Assembly: GCA_022843925.1 (NCBI GenBank)
Contig: JALHMS010000008.1
Span: forward strand, 1 to 64,000
Reading direction: 5' to 3'
DNA from: Burkholderiales bacterium
GTDB lineage: Bacteria; Pseudomonadota; Gammaproteobacteria; Burkholderiales; Ga0077523
Length of the DNA stretch: 64,000 nucleotides
Positions 35,585 through 43,791 of this stretch are shown in pieces. The notes beneath the pieces are model-generated. The model ran no database searches and had not been told where the DNA came from. It worked only from the letters and a program-made list of their open reading frames with translations. How positions within the stretch are numbered: position 1 is the first letter of the stretch; each line of letters begins with the position of its first letter. The position numbers and the translations under genes are program-made.

Positions 35585-36628
35585 TCAGCGCGGCGGAGCC
35601 TCGTCGAGGAAGAGCTGGACTTCGCGGAACAGCTGGCTGCGGTTGCGCTCCATGATGACCGTGTGCGTCCCTTCGCCGATCGTCACGAGACGGCGCCAGG
35701 GTGCGGCGGTCAGCTTGCCGAACACGGCCTGTGCCATGGAGACCGGGGTGTCCTGGTCCCACTCCGCGACGACGATCAGCGTCGGGGCCGTGATCTGCGA
35801 CGGATCGTAGAAGGGCTTGTCGGCGAGCCAGTAGGTGCGGAGATCCTGGATCACGCCGTTCGGTGCGCGGAGCAGGCCGGACTCCTTGGAGGTCGGATCC
35901 GTGGCCCAGGTCGCATCGGCCCAGGCTTCGAACCAGTCCGGCGGGATCAGGTCGGCCACCTTGTCTTCCGGGACGCCTGCCAGCCAGCGCTTCTTCGCGT
36001 TGTCGCGGGCGACGGTGCGATAGGCGGGCAGCGGACCACTGCCTGCCAGGGCCGTCGGCGTCGTGCGCAGCCATAGCGGGGCGTAGAGAACGAGCTTCGA
36101 GACATCGGCCCCGTGGCTCGCCGCATAGCTGCCCATGATCGACGTGCCCCAGGACCAGCCGAGCAGCGTCACCTTCTCGGCGCCCGTCTCCCTGCGGACA
36201 TGGGCAACCGCAGCGGCGACGTCGCGCACGGCCGTGGCGGTGTCGACGATCGGGCCGTTCTCCGTGGCCGGGCGGTCCATCTCGGGCGGCCGGGTGCTGC
36301 GCCCGTAGCCGCGGAGATCCACGAGCCACACGTCCCAACCGTGCTTCGCGATGAAGTCCATCCACGACTCGCCGTCGAGCGCGAGGTCGAAGGCGGTCTC
36401 GGACGGGTAGGTCGCGCCGTGCACGTAGAGCAGCACGCGCTTCGCCTGGTCCGCTGCGGTGCAGCCCGGACGCTTGTTGCGCACGTAGAGGGCGATGCCC
36501 GCGGTGTCCGACGGGATCATCGCGTCGCGCGTCTGAAGGCCGGCAGTGCACTTGGCGGGTTCGTCGGCACGGACCGCGCCGGCAGCGAGGCAAGCGATGG
36601 CGGTGAGGGCGAGGAGAAGTCGTCGCAT
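35585..36628 (-). CDS. Exported alpha/beta hydrolase
   Basis: The 347-residue protein carries a signal peptide (LLLALTAIACLAAGAVRA) and an alpha/beta-hydrolase fold. It shows VLLYVHGATYPSE (oxyanion HG), DVWLVDLRGYGRSTRP, the nucleophile elbow LLGWSWGTSIMG with Ser, the acid in VVAEWDQDTP and the His in IGEGTHTVIM. The substrate is unknown; lipase, esterase or prolyl-peptidase-like roles are all possible. Two cysteines near the N-terminus (KCTAG, RPGCTA) could form a disulfide, consistent with export. Confidence 0.85.
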   Translation of the reverse strand: MRRLLLALTAIACLAAGAVRADEPAKCTAGLQTRDAMIPSDTAGIALYVRNKRPGCTAADQAKRVLLYVHGATYPSETAFDLALDGESWMDFIAKHGWDVWLVDLRGYGRSTRPPEMDRPATENGPIVDTATAVRDVAAAVAHVRRETGAEKVTLLGWSWGTSIMGSYAASHGADVSKLVLYAPLWLRTTPTALAGSGPLPAYRTVARDNAKKRWLAGVPEDKVADLIPPDWFEAWADATWATDPTSKESGLLRAPNGVIQDLRTYWLADKPFYDPSQITAPTLIVVAEWDQDTPVSMAQAVFGKLTAAPWRRLVTIGEGTHTVIMERNRSQLFREVQLFLDEAPPR

Positions 36629-36681
36629 GGGGAGGCTCCGCGTGAGGTGACCTTGGAATCTAGTGTCTCGACACCGAAGTT

Positions 36682-36771
36682 CGCAAGCGTTGATCGCAAT
36701 CGCAGCATCGGAGAGCGTAGAGGATCGGACGATGAGTCACCCCTGCGCGGCGCAAGCGTTGATCGCATTCG
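36682..36771. repeat. Two 21-bp direct repeats between divergent genes
   Basis: CGCAAGCGTTGATCGCAATCG (36682-36702) and CGCAAGCGTTGATCGCATTCG (36751-36771) differ at one base and begin 69 bases apart. They are flanked by a 9-bp inverted pair, GTGTCTCGA at 36663-36671 and TCGAGACAC at 36769-36777. The array lies between the divergent hydrolase and srkA genes and may be a regulator binding site. Confidence 0.7.
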
Positions 36772-36791
36772 AGACACCGGCACGCACCCGA

Positions 36792-36797
36792 TAGAAT
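36792..36797 (+). promoter_or_regulatory. -10 box of srkA, suggesting a leaderless transcript
   Basis: TAGAAT ends seven bases before the ATG at 36805, so transcription would start at or within a base or two of the start codon. No ribosome binding site is seen. A weak -35 (TTCGAG at 36768) is 18 bases upstream. Confidence 0.4.
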
Positions 36798-36804
36798 GCC
36801 GTGC

Positions 36805-37797
36805 ATGACTGCCATCGCCGATGCCGCGCACCCGTTCTCCCGTCTCGACCCTGATGCGATTCTCGATGCCGTGGAGAGCACCGGGCTCCGCTGCGACGGA
36901 CGCCTCTCCGCGCTCAACAGCTACGAGAACCGGGTCTGGCAGGTCGGCATCGAGGATGCGGCGCCCGTCATCGCGAAGTTCTATCGTCCGGCGCGATGGT
37001 CGGACGCGCAGATCCTCGAGGAGCACGCCTTCGCGCGGGAACTGCTCGAGGCGGAGGTCCCCGTCGTGGCACCGATCGAGACCGACGGTCGCACGCTCCA
37101 TGTCGCGGGCGGCTTCCGGTTTTCGCTCTGGCCACGCATGGGCGGGCGCGCCCCGGAGTTCGATCGCGAGAACGTGCTGGCGTGGATGGGGCGTTTCATC
37201 GCGCGCATCCACGTGGTCGGTGCGCGCGGACGCTTCGCCCATCGCGAGAAGCTGTCGGTCGCACGTCTCGGTCGCGAGTCGCGCGATTTCCTCCTCGGTG
37301 CCGGCTTCGTCCCGAAGGAGCTCGAGCCCGCGTACCGCAGCGTCGCCGACCAGGCGCTCGACGCCGTCGAAGCGTGCTTCGAGCGCGCCGGCCCGGTGCG
37401 GGGTCTGCGTCTGCATGGCGACTGCCACGCGGGCAACGTGCTCTGGACCGAGGCGGGACCGCACTTCGTCGACCTCGACGATGCCGTCACCGGGCCGGCG
37501 ATCCAGGATCTCTGGATGCTGCTCTCGGGGGATCGCGTCCAGCGCGAAGCCCAGCTCGCCGCCGTGCTGGAGGGGTACGAGACATTCCGCGAGTTCGACC
37601 GCACGGAACTCCTGCTCGTGGAGGCGCTGCGCACCCTGCGCCTCATGCACTACGCCGCATGGCTCGCCCGCCGTTGGGACGACCCGGCGTTCCCGGCGAG
37701 CTTTCCGTGGTTCCACACGCAGCGGTACTGGCAGGACCACATTCTCGAATTGCGCGAGCAGTTGGGTGCCATGGACGATTTCCCGCTGTCGGGCTGA
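36805..37797 (+). CDS. srkA: Stress response kinase A (SrkA/YihE-like)
   Basis: The 330-residue protein is an APH-fold Ser/Thr kinase of the SrkA family, which protects cells from stress-induced death by countering MazEF-type toxins in E. coli. Motifs include RLSALNSYENRVWQVG (P-loop-like), VIAKFYRPARWSDAQILEEHAFA with the ATP-binding Lys and the helix C Glu, the catalytic loop LHGDCHAGNVLW and the metal-binding DLDDAVTGPAIQDLWM. I prefer the ATG at 36805 to that at 36796, because the first overlaps the presumed -10 box. The length agrees with the family. It is monocistronic by spacing. Confidence 0.9.
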   Translation: MTAIADAAHPFSRLDPDAILDAVESTGLRCDGRLSALNSYENRVWQVGIEDAAPVIAKFYRPARWSDAQILEEHAFARELLEAEVPVVAPIETDGRTLHVAGGFRFSLWPRMGGRAPEFDRENVLAWMGRFIARIHVVGARGRFAHREKLSVARLGRESRDFLLGAGFVPKELEPAYRSVADQALDAVEACFERAGPVRGLRLHGDCHAGNVLWTEAGPHFVDLDDAVTGPAIQDLWMLLSGDRVQREAQLAAVLEGYETFREFDRTELLLVEALRTLRLMHYAAWLARRWDDPAFPASFPWFHTQRYWQDHILELREQLGAMDDFPLSG

Positions 37798-37982
37798 GCC
37801 AAGGTTCCTGGGTCGCCGATGGCGATGTCGGTCCTGTCCTTCTCGGGAAGTCCGGGTGGGCAGGCAGGGAGGGATGCCCCTGTCACTACAGGGAATTGCC
37901 GGCCACTCTCTCGGGGACGTCACCCCTGCCTGTCAAGGTCGATGGGGCGGCGCAACCATCCGAACTAGAGGAGTGCAACACG

Positions 37983-38231
37983 ATGAGAAAGATGCTTCTG
38001 CTGGGGGCTGCTGCGACCCTGTACATCTCCATGCACGCGAGCGCCGGTGAACTCGGCGACCACTGCGCGTGGGGGTTGGTGAATGGCAAGAAGGTGAAGA
38101 CCGACTGCTCCGTCAGCCAGATGAGCACCGACGGGAAGACGTACTGCTTCAGCAACGAGCAGGTGAAGTGGAACTTCATGGCGGATCTGGAGGCCAACAC
38201 GGCCAAGGCAAAGGAAGCGTTCAAGAAGTAG
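37983..38231 (+). CDS. Small exported YHS-like protein
   Basis: This 82-residue protein is buried at the end of a long shadow ORF in the track. It has a signal peptide (MLLLGAAATLYISMHASA) and a mature part of about 60 residues with three cysteines (HCAWG, TDCSVS, TYCFSN). The pattern GKTYCFSNEQVKWNFMADLEANTAKAKEAF resembles the YHS domain, which binds metal in some proteins. AGAGGAG lies nine bases before the ATG. The function is unknown. A strong hairpin follows the stop. The 185 bases between srkA and this gene contain only a short hairpin (CCCTGT-CACT-ACAGGG). Confidence 0.75.
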   Translation: MRKMLLLGAAATLYISMHASAGELGDHCAWGLVNGKKVKTDCSVSQMSTDGKTYCFSNEQVKWNFMADLEANTAKAKEAFKK

Positions 38232-38234
38232 TGC

Positions 38235-38267
38235 CATCGCCAGGCGCCGGTCCGGCGCCTGGCGATG
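38235..38267 (+). terminator. Hairpin terminator of the YHS-like gene
   Basis: A perfect 14-bp stem CATCGCCAGGCGCC / GGCGCCTGGCGATG with a 5-base loop begins four bases after the TAG stop. The rest of the 334-base gap before phaZ holds a possible promoter and a double palindrome described separately. Confidence 0.75.
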
Positions 38268-38431
38268 CGGCCCGTGCTTGTTCCGGGCCGCTCACGTCCC
38301 ATGCCTCCAGCACCATCGGTGTGCCGCGGCCGATCGATGTCTCGTGCCGGGCTGCCATCGATCACCACCTCCGCCGCCGCAACGATTTCGTCCCTGGGCG
38401 TCCCCGCGGAGTCCTCCCGCGCCGCAACACC

Positions 38432-38459
38432 TTGACGCCGCCTCAGGGTGCTCTTTACA
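38432..38459 (+). promoter_or_regulatory. Possible sigma-70 promoter of phaZ
   Basis: TTGACG and TTTACA are separated by 16 bases, about 110 bases upstream of the phaZ ATG. The -35 matches five of six consensus positions and the -10 three to four. Confidence 0.35.
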
Positions 38460-38494
38460 GTGCCGCTAAGGTCACCGACGAAGTGATTCCAAAA

Positions 38495-38516
38495 CAACAT
38501 GTTGCACAACACGTTG
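38495..38516. promoter_or_regulatory. Tandem palindromes upstream of phaZ
   Basis: The perfect palindrome CAACATGTTG is followed after two bases by CAACACGTTG, a near-palindrome, giving a 12-base period. Position and symmetry suggest an operator between the candidate promoter and the phaZ start. The regulator is unknown; PhaR-type PHA regulators are one candidate. Confidence 0.45.
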
Positions 38517-38565
38517 CGAGTGCGGCCGGGGAGTGGTCGCAGGCGCTTCCCGGAGGTCTTACACG

Positions 38566-39789
38566 ATGTTGTATGCACTGCACGAGATGCAGCACGCCCT
38601 GCTCGCCCCCTTCGAGGCAGCGGCGGTTGCGAGCCACGCCCTGTTCACCCAGCCCCACAGCCCCTGGGCGCACACCCCCTACGCACGATCCGCCGCCGCT
38701 GCCAACGAACTCGTGATGCGCCTCGTGCGCCGGTACGAGAAGCCCGAGTGGGGCATCCGCGAAACCGTCGTCGATGGCCGGACGGTCCCGGTGCACGTCG
38801 AGAAGACGGTGGTGAAGCCGTTCTGCCATCTGCTGCACTTCAAGCGGGAGATCGAACGGAAGTCGAAGGACCCCGTGGTGCTGATCGTGGCGCCGCTTTC
38901 CGGGCACCATGCGACGCTACTGCGCGACACCGTGCGCACCATGCTCCCGGAGCACGAGGTCTACATCACCGACTGGATCGACGCCCGCATGGTCCCCGTG
39001 CACGAGGGCCACTTCCACCTCGACGATTACGTGCACTACGTCCAGGACTTCATCCGGCATCTCGGTCCCAAGGTCCACGTCGTCTCGGTGTGCCAGCCCA
39101 CGGTGCCGGTGCTGGCCGCGATCTCGCTGATGGCCGCCAACGGCGACAAGATCGCACCGCTCTCCATGACGATGATGGGCGGTCCGATCGACACCCGTCG
39201 CAGTCCGACCTCCGTGAACAACTTCGCGACCGGCCGCCCGCTCTCGTGGTTCGAGAGCCGCGTGATCCAGCGTGTGCCGGGCAACTATCCCGGTGTGGGG
39301 CGCCGCGTCTATCCGGGGTTCCTGCAGCACGCGAGCTTCATCATGATGAACGCCCATCGGCACATCGAAGCACATCGCGATTTCTTCAATCACCTCGTCG
39401 AGGGCGACGGCGAGAGCGCCAGCGCGCATCGGCGCTTCTACGACGAATACAACGCGGTGCTCGACATGGCCGCCGAGTACTACCTCGAGACGCTGCGCGT
39501 GGTGTTCAAGGAGCACTCCCTGCCGAACGGCACATGGGACGTCCGCGGCGAACGCGTGCGGCCCGAGGCGATCGAGCGCACCGCTCTCTTCACGATCGAG
39601 GGCGAGCTCGACGACATTTCCGGTGTGGGGCAGACCGAAGCCGCGCACGGGTTGTGCAGCAGCATTCCCGCGGAGAAGCGCGAGCACTACCTCGTGGAGG
39701 GCGTGGGTCACTATGGTATCTTCAGCGGGCGCCGGTATCGGGAGGGGATCTACCCGCGGATCCGCGATTTCATCCGCAAGCACGGCTGA
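38566..39789 (+). CDS. phaZ: Intracellular polyhydroxyalkanoate depolymerase
   Basis: The 407-residue protein is of the PhaZ type that degrades native intracellular PHB granules. Features are MLYALHEMQHALLAPFE at the N-terminus, PVVLIVAPLSGHHATLLRDT, the segment VYITDWIDARMVP and the lipase-box-like VVSVCQPTVPVLA, in which a Cys is the nucleophile, as in the Ralstonia PhaZ1 group. Further features are MMGGPIDTRRSPT and the C-terminal GVGHYGIFSGRRYREGIYP with the catalytic His. CGGAGGT nine bases before the ATG supports the start; the 11-codon extension is rejected. It implies that the organism stores PHA, although the synthase is not in the window. Confidence 0.93.
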   Translation: MLYALHEMQHALLAPFEAAAVASHALFTQPHSPWAHTPYARSAAAANELVMRLVRRYEKPEWGIRETVVDGRTVPVHVEKTVVKPFCHLLHFKREIERKSKDPVVLIVAPLSGHHATLLRDTVRTMLPEHEVYITDWIDARMVPVHEGHFHLDDYVHYVQDFIRHLGPKVHVVSVCQPTVPVLAAISLMAANGDKIAPLSMTMMGGPIDTRRSPTSVNNFATGRPLSWFESRVIQRVPGNYPGVGRRVYPGFLQHASFIMMNAHRHIEAHRDFFNHLVEGDGESASAHRRFYDEYNAVLDMAAEYYLETLRVVFKEHSLPNGTWDVRGERVRPEAIERTALFTIEGELDDISGVGQTEAAHGLCSSIPAEKREHYLVEGVGHYGIFSGRRYREGIYPRIRDFIRKHG

Positions 39790-39829
39790 GATTTCCCGCA
39801 CTTCGTCCTGGTGGTGAATCGAACGTGAC

Positions 39830-39859
39830 GCGAGGCGCACCCGAAAGGGTGCGCCTCGC
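39830..39859 (+). terminator. Hairpin terminator of phaZ
   Basis: A perfect 13-bp stem GCGAGGCGCACCC / GGGTGCGCCTCGC with a GAAA tetraloop lies 40 bases after the phaZ stop. Its right arm is the beginning of the adjacent 41-bp tandem repeat. Confidence 0.75.
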
Positions 39860-39943
39860 TGCATTTGGAACAGGCGCATAGCCGAAAGGGTGCGCCTCGC
39901 TGCATTTGGAACAGGCGCATAGCCGAAAAGGGTGCGCCTCGCT
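39841..39943. repeat. 41-bp tandem repeat, two and a half copies
   Basis: Two identical 41-bp units (39841-39881 and 39882-39922) starting CCGAAAGGGTGCGCCTCGCT are followed by about 21 bases of a third unit with one extra A. Each unit repeats the right arm of the phaZ terminator, while the left arm is present only once. The repeat is not CRISPR-like, since the units are contiguous with no spacers. Confidence 0.9.
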
Positions 39944-40017
39944 GTCGTCGGGCCGACCGACGCTTCATCGAAGTGCCGATGTCCGGCAGCGACTCATAAA
40001 AGAACAAGGAGGAGAAG

Positions 40018-40995
40018 ATGGCATCCGTGTTCCTTCGGCTCATGTCGGCGCTGTTTGCCCTCGCCGCCCTCGCGATCTCCCCGGTCTTCGCCGATGGCGC
40101 GTTCCCGCAGAGGCCCATCAAGCTCGTCGTGCCGTGGGGTGCGGGCGGTGGCACCGATGCGATCGCCCGCACTCTGGGACTCCTCATCGAGCGCGATCTC
40201 GGCAAGCCCGTGAACGTGATGAACATCACTGGCGGCAGCGGCGTGATGGGCCACCAGACGGTCGCGATGGCGGCCCCCGACGGCTACACCATCGGCCTCA
40301 TCACCGCCGAGATCACGATGATGCATCACCAGGGACTGACGAAGCTCTCGGGCGATTCGTACACGACGCTGGGCCTGGTCAATATCGATCCCGCGGCGGT
40401 GCAGGTGCGGGCAGACTCACCCTACAAGACCATCCAGGATCTCGTCGCCGCCATCAAGGCGAACCCCGGCAAGCTGAAGGCCTCCGGCACGGCGCGGGGC
40501 GGGTCGTGGCACCTCTCCCTCTACGGAATGCTGAAGGCCATGGGTGTCGACCCGCTCACGGTGCCCTGGGTCCCGAGCATGAGCAACAACGCGGCGCTGC
40601 TCGACCTGGTCGCCGGTGGCGTCGATATGGTGGCCGGATCGCACCCGGAAGCGCGGGCGCTGATCGATGCCGGCAAGGTGCGCAGCCTCGCGATCATGGA
40701 TGACGAACCCTCGAAGTTGTTCCCGAAGGTTCCTACCCTCGAGAGCGCCACCGGGACGCGCTGGGAGAGCGGCGTGTTCCGGGGACTCGCTGCACCGAAA
40801 GGGCTGCCGAAGGCCGTCGAGGATCGCCTCGCGGCGGCCGTGAAGACCGCGTACGAGAGCCCGGAGTTCAAGCAGTTCATGGACAGCCGGGGGTTCGGTC
40901 GGGTGTGGCGCGACCCGAAGGCCTTCGCCGATCACATGGCGAAAGTCGATGCGGAATCCGGCGCCCTGATGAAATCCACCGGACTCGTGAAGTGA
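40018..40995 (+). CDS. tctC: Tripartite tricarboxylate transporter substrate-binding protein (Bug family)
   Basis: The 325-residue periplasmic binding protein has a signal peptide (LMSALFALAALAISPVFA) and Bug-family features. These include FPQRPIKLVVPWGAGGGTDAIART, the PVNVMNITGGSGVMGHQTVAMAAPDGYTIG ligand-loop block and LVAAIKANPGKLKASG. It delivers a carboxylate ligand to TctAB; Bug proteins bind varied ligands such as citrate, aromatic acids and amino acids. AAGGAGGAG precedes the ATG. It is the first gene of a six-gene transporter/catabolic operon. Confidence 0.93.
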   Translation: MASVFLRLMSALFALAALAISPVFADGAFPQRPIKLVVPWGAGGGTDAIARTLGLLIERDLGKPVNVMNITGGSGVMGHQTVAMAAPDGYTIGLITAEITMMHHQGLTKLSGDSYTTLGLVNIDPAAVQVRADSPYKTIQDLVAAIKANPGKLKASGTARGGSWHLSLYGMLKAMGVDPLTVPWVPSMSNNAALLDLVAGGVDMVAGSHPEARALIDAGKVRSLAIMDDEPSKLFPKVPTLESATGTRWESGVFRGLAAPKGLPKAVEDRLAAAVKTAYESPEFKQFMDSRGFGRVWRDPKAFADHMAKVDAESGALMKSTGLVK

Positions 40996-41053
40996 TGCCA
41001 CGACCGATGTCGCGTTCGCGCGAATCGGTGCCGGTCATGGAAGGGCCTCACCG

Positions 41054-41530
41054 ATGACGGTCCGCGTCAACGACGTCGTGTCCGGCGGGCTCGTGGGCGC
41101 GCTGGGCGTCACCGCTCTGGTGCTCGCGCAGGGCTTCCCCGAGATTCCCGGCGAACCCGGACCCGCACTCTTTCCGCGTCTGGCCGGGGCAGGGCTGCTC
41201 GTCGTTGCGGTGGCCCTCGTGCTCGGTGGATGGCGCAGCCGCAACGCCGCACCATGGGTCGAATGGCCCGAATGGCTTTCCCAACCGCGCCGCTTTGCCG
41301 CCGTCGTCGTGATCGTCGCGGGCCTCGCCATCACAGCGCTCTACATCGAGACCCTCGGCTTCTTCATCTGCGCACCGCTGCTGGTCGGCGCGCTGCTGGT
41401 CGCGCTGTCGGTACGCGTCGCCGTCGCGATTCCCGTCGCGCTGATCGCGACGGCTGTCGTCCACGCCATCTTCTACTCGGGTCTGCGCGTGGCACTCCCG
41501 TGGGGGCTGTTCGAGCGCTTCGCCTGGTAG
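41054..41530 (+). CDS. tctB: Tripartite tricarboxylate transporter small membrane subunit
   Basis: The 158-residue TctB-type protein has four predicted membrane helices (DVVSGGLVGALGVTALVLAQG, LAGAGLLVVAVALVLGGW, FAAVVVIVAGLAITALYI, and the pair LGFFICAPLLVGALLVAL/VAVAIPVALIATAVVHAIFYSGL). EIPGEPGPALFPRL after the first helix is a family hallmark. It lies 58 bases after tctC and four bases before tctA. Confidence 0.9.
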   Translation: MTVRVNDVVSGGLVGALGVTALVLAQGFPEIPGEPGPALFPRLAGAGLLVVAVALVLGGWRSRNAAPWVEWPEWLSQPRRFAAVVVIVAGLAITALYIETLGFFICAPLLVGALLVALSVRVAVAIPVALIATAVVHAIFYSGLRVALPWGLFERFAW

Positions 41531-41534
41531 CGTG

Positions 41535-43028
41535 ATGGATCCCGTCCAGACCGCCTTCGCGCTCGTCCTCGATCCGTACGTGCTCGTGGTCATCCTGGCG
41601 TCGGCGTTCTACGGCCTCTTCATCGGTGCGATCCCCGGGCTCACCGCGACGATGGCCACCGCGCTGCTCGTGCCGGTCACGTTCTTCATGCCGCCGATTC
41701 CTGCGGTGGCGGCCATCGTCACCGCGACGGCGATGGCCATCTTCTCCGGCGACATCCCCGGCGCGCTGATGCGCATCCCCGGCACACCGGCGTCTGCCGC
41801 GTACGCCGACGAGGCCTATGCGATGACGAAGAAGGGGCAGGCCGAACTCGTGCTCGGTGCCGGCCTCGTCTTCTCGGTGATCGGCGGTCTCATCGGAACG
41901 ACCATCCTGGTGTTCGCGGCGCCGAGCCTCGCCGAGGTCGCGCTGAAGTTCTCGAGCTTCGAGTACTTCTGGCTCGTGGTCCTGGGCCTCACGTGCGCGA
42001 TCTTCATCGCCTCGGACAATCTGGCGAAGGGCTTCGCATCGCTGACGCTGGGGCTGCTGGTCGCCACCGTCGGCATGGAGAACCCCGCTGCGTTTCCGCG
42101 CTACACGTTCGACCGGCCCGAGCTCGCCGGCGGGATCACGCTGATCCCGATGCTGGTCGGCCTCTTCGCAGTCTCGGAGATCCTGCGCTTCGCAGTGTCG
42201 ACGGCCCCGACCTTGAAGCTCGAGCAGGACCGCTTCGGCAGCATCTTCCGAGGACAATGGAAGCTGCTGAAGCAGTACCCCATGGCCACCGTGCGCGGGA
42301 GCCTGCTCGGCACCGCGGTCGGCGCGCTGCCCGGGGCCGGCGCGGACATCGCGGCGTGGATCTCGTATGCCGTGTCGAAGAAATTCTCGAAGACGCCGGA
42401 GAAGTTCGGCACCGGTCACGTCGAAGGCATCGTCGAGAGCGGCGCGGCCAACAACAGTGCGTTGTCGGGTGCCTGGATTCCCGCGCTGGTGTTCGGCATT
42501 CCCGGCGACTCGATCACGGCGATCGCCATCGGCGTGCTGTACCTGAAGAACATGAACCCGGGACCCACCATCTTCATGGAGAACCCGCAGAACATCTACG
42601 CGGTGTTCATCGTGTTCTTCATCGCCCAGTTGCTGATGCTCCCCCTGGGCTGGATCGCCATCAAGACCTACAAGCAGGTGCTCGAGGTGCCGCGCAACGT
42701 GCTGATGCCGCTCATCCTCCTCTTCTGCACCGTGGGCGCCTTCGCGATCAACAACAGCGTGTTCGACATCGGCGTGATGCTCGCCTTCGGCGTGCTGGGC
42801 TGGCTGCTCGAGGCGAACCGGTTTCCGGTGGCGCCCGTGATCCTGGGCGCGGTGCTCGGGCACATGCTCGAGGAGAACTTCATCACCTCGATGATCAAGG
42901 CGGACGGCAACGTCTGGTCATTCTTCCAGCGTCCGATCGCGGGCACGCTGGGGGTGCTCACGCTGCTGCTCTGGATGGTGCCGATCGTTCTGCGGCTATC
43001 GAAAAAAGGACGGGTTGCGCATGGCTGA
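41535..43028 (+). CDS. tctA: Tripartite tricarboxylate transporter large membrane subunit
   Basis: The 497-residue protein is the main permease of the TTT system, with about eleven helices. The TctA signature is clear: ILASAFYGLFIGAIPGLTATMATALLVPVTFFM near the N-terminus, GDIPGALMRIPGTPASAAYADEAYAMTKKG and a second half with GALPGAGADIAAWISYAVSKKFSK and GIPGDSITAIAIGVLYLKNM. The ATG at 41535 or the GTG at 41532 could be used; the ATG gives the expected N-terminus. Its stop overlaps the next gene by eight bases. Confidence 0.93.
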   Translation: MDPVQTAFALVLDPYVLVVILASAFYGLFIGAIPGLTATMATALLVPVTFFMPPIPAVAAIVTATAMAIFSGDIPGALMRIPGTPASAAYADEAYAMTKKGQAELVLGAGLVFSVIGGLIGTTILVFAAPSLAEVALKFSSFEYFWLVVLGLTCAIFIASDNLAKGFASLTLGLLVATVGMENPAAFPRYTFDRPELAGGITLIPMLVGLFAVSEILRFAVSTAPTLKLEQDRFGSIFRGQWKLLKQYPMATVRGSLLGTAVGALPGAGADIAAWISYAVSKKFSKTPEKFGTGHVEGIVESGAANNSALSGAWIPALVFGIPGDSITAIAIGVLYLKNMNPGPTIFMENPQNIYAVFIVFFIAQLLMLPLGWIAIKTYKQVLEVPRNVLMPLILLFCTVGAFAINNSVFDIGVMLAFGVLGWLLEANRFPVAPVILGAVLGHMLEENFITSMIKADGNVWSFFQRPIAGTLGVLTLLLWMVPIVLRLSKKGRVAHG

Positions 43029-43752
43029 TTCCACCTACACGCGGTTCCTGGAAGGGCGGGTTGCGCTCGTCACCGGCGGGGCGAGCGGCATCGGACTCGG
43101 GATCGCCGAGGGGCTGCGCGATCTCGGCGCCAGCGTCGTCGTGGCGGGCGTCGTCCCCGCAGAGCTGGAGGGTGCGCGGGTAGCGGGCTTCGATGCGCGC
43201 TCCGTCGACGTTGCCGACGATGCTTCCGTCGCCACGCTGTTCGCGGGGCTGCCGCAGCTCGACGTCCTCGTGAATTGCGCGGGGATCATCCGGCGCGTCG
43301 AGGAGCATCGCGTGGAGGTGTTCGAGCATGTGCTGAACGTGAACCTGACCGGCACCATGCGTTGCTGTTCCGCGGCGCGTCCGCTGCTCGCCGCGACGGG
43401 TGGCGCGATCGTCAACATCGCGTCGATGCTGTCCTTCTTCGGCGGTGGCCTGGTGCCCGCATACAGCGCCTCGAAAGGCGGGGTCGTGCAGCTGACCAAG
43501 TCCCTCGCCATCGCCTATGCCGCTGATAAGATCCGGGTGAACGCCGTGGCCCCGGGCTGGATCGCCACGCCGCTCACCACGGCCCTACAGAACGACGCCA
43601 CCCGCAACCGCGCGATCCTCGACCGCACGCCTCTGCAACGCTGGGGCACGCCGGACGATGTCTCGGGTGCAGTGGCCTTTCTCTGTTCTCCAGCCGCCAC
43701 CTTCGTGACCGGTGTCGTGTTGCCGGTCGACGGTGGTTATCTGGTCGCCTGA
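43021..43752 (+). CDS. Short-chain dehydrogenase/reductase
   Basis: The 243-residue NAD(P)-dependent SDR has the cofactor motif VTGGASGIGLGIAEG, NCAG, the catalytic Ser in NIASMLSFFGGG, the YSASK Tyr-Lys pair and the C-terminal PVDGGYLVA typical of classical SDRs. The overlap of eight bases with tctA couples their expression, so it probably oxidises or reduces the imported compound or a product of it. A sugar-acid or hydroxy-acid dehydrogenase is plausible; the exact substrate is unknown. Confidence 0.88.
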   Translation: MADSTYTRFLEGRVALVTGGASGIGLGIAEGLRDLGASVVVAGVVPAELEGARVAGFDARSVDVADDASVATLFAGLPQLDVLVNCAGIIRRVEEHRVEVFEHVLNVNLTGTMRCCSAARPLLAATGGAIVNIASMLSFFGGGLVPAYSASKGGVVQLTKSLAIAYAADKIRVNAVAPGWIATPLTTALQNDATRNRAILDRTPLQRWGTPDDVSGAVAFLCSPAATFVTGVVLPVDGGYLVA

Positions 43753-43791
43753 GGCGAACCCACCGAATCTTCAGCAGGAGTGTCACACGCC

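Noticed and set aside
39841-39943. Possible CRISPR array
   Set aside because: The repeats are contiguous 41-bp units with no unique spacers, only two and a half copies, and no cas genes nearby.
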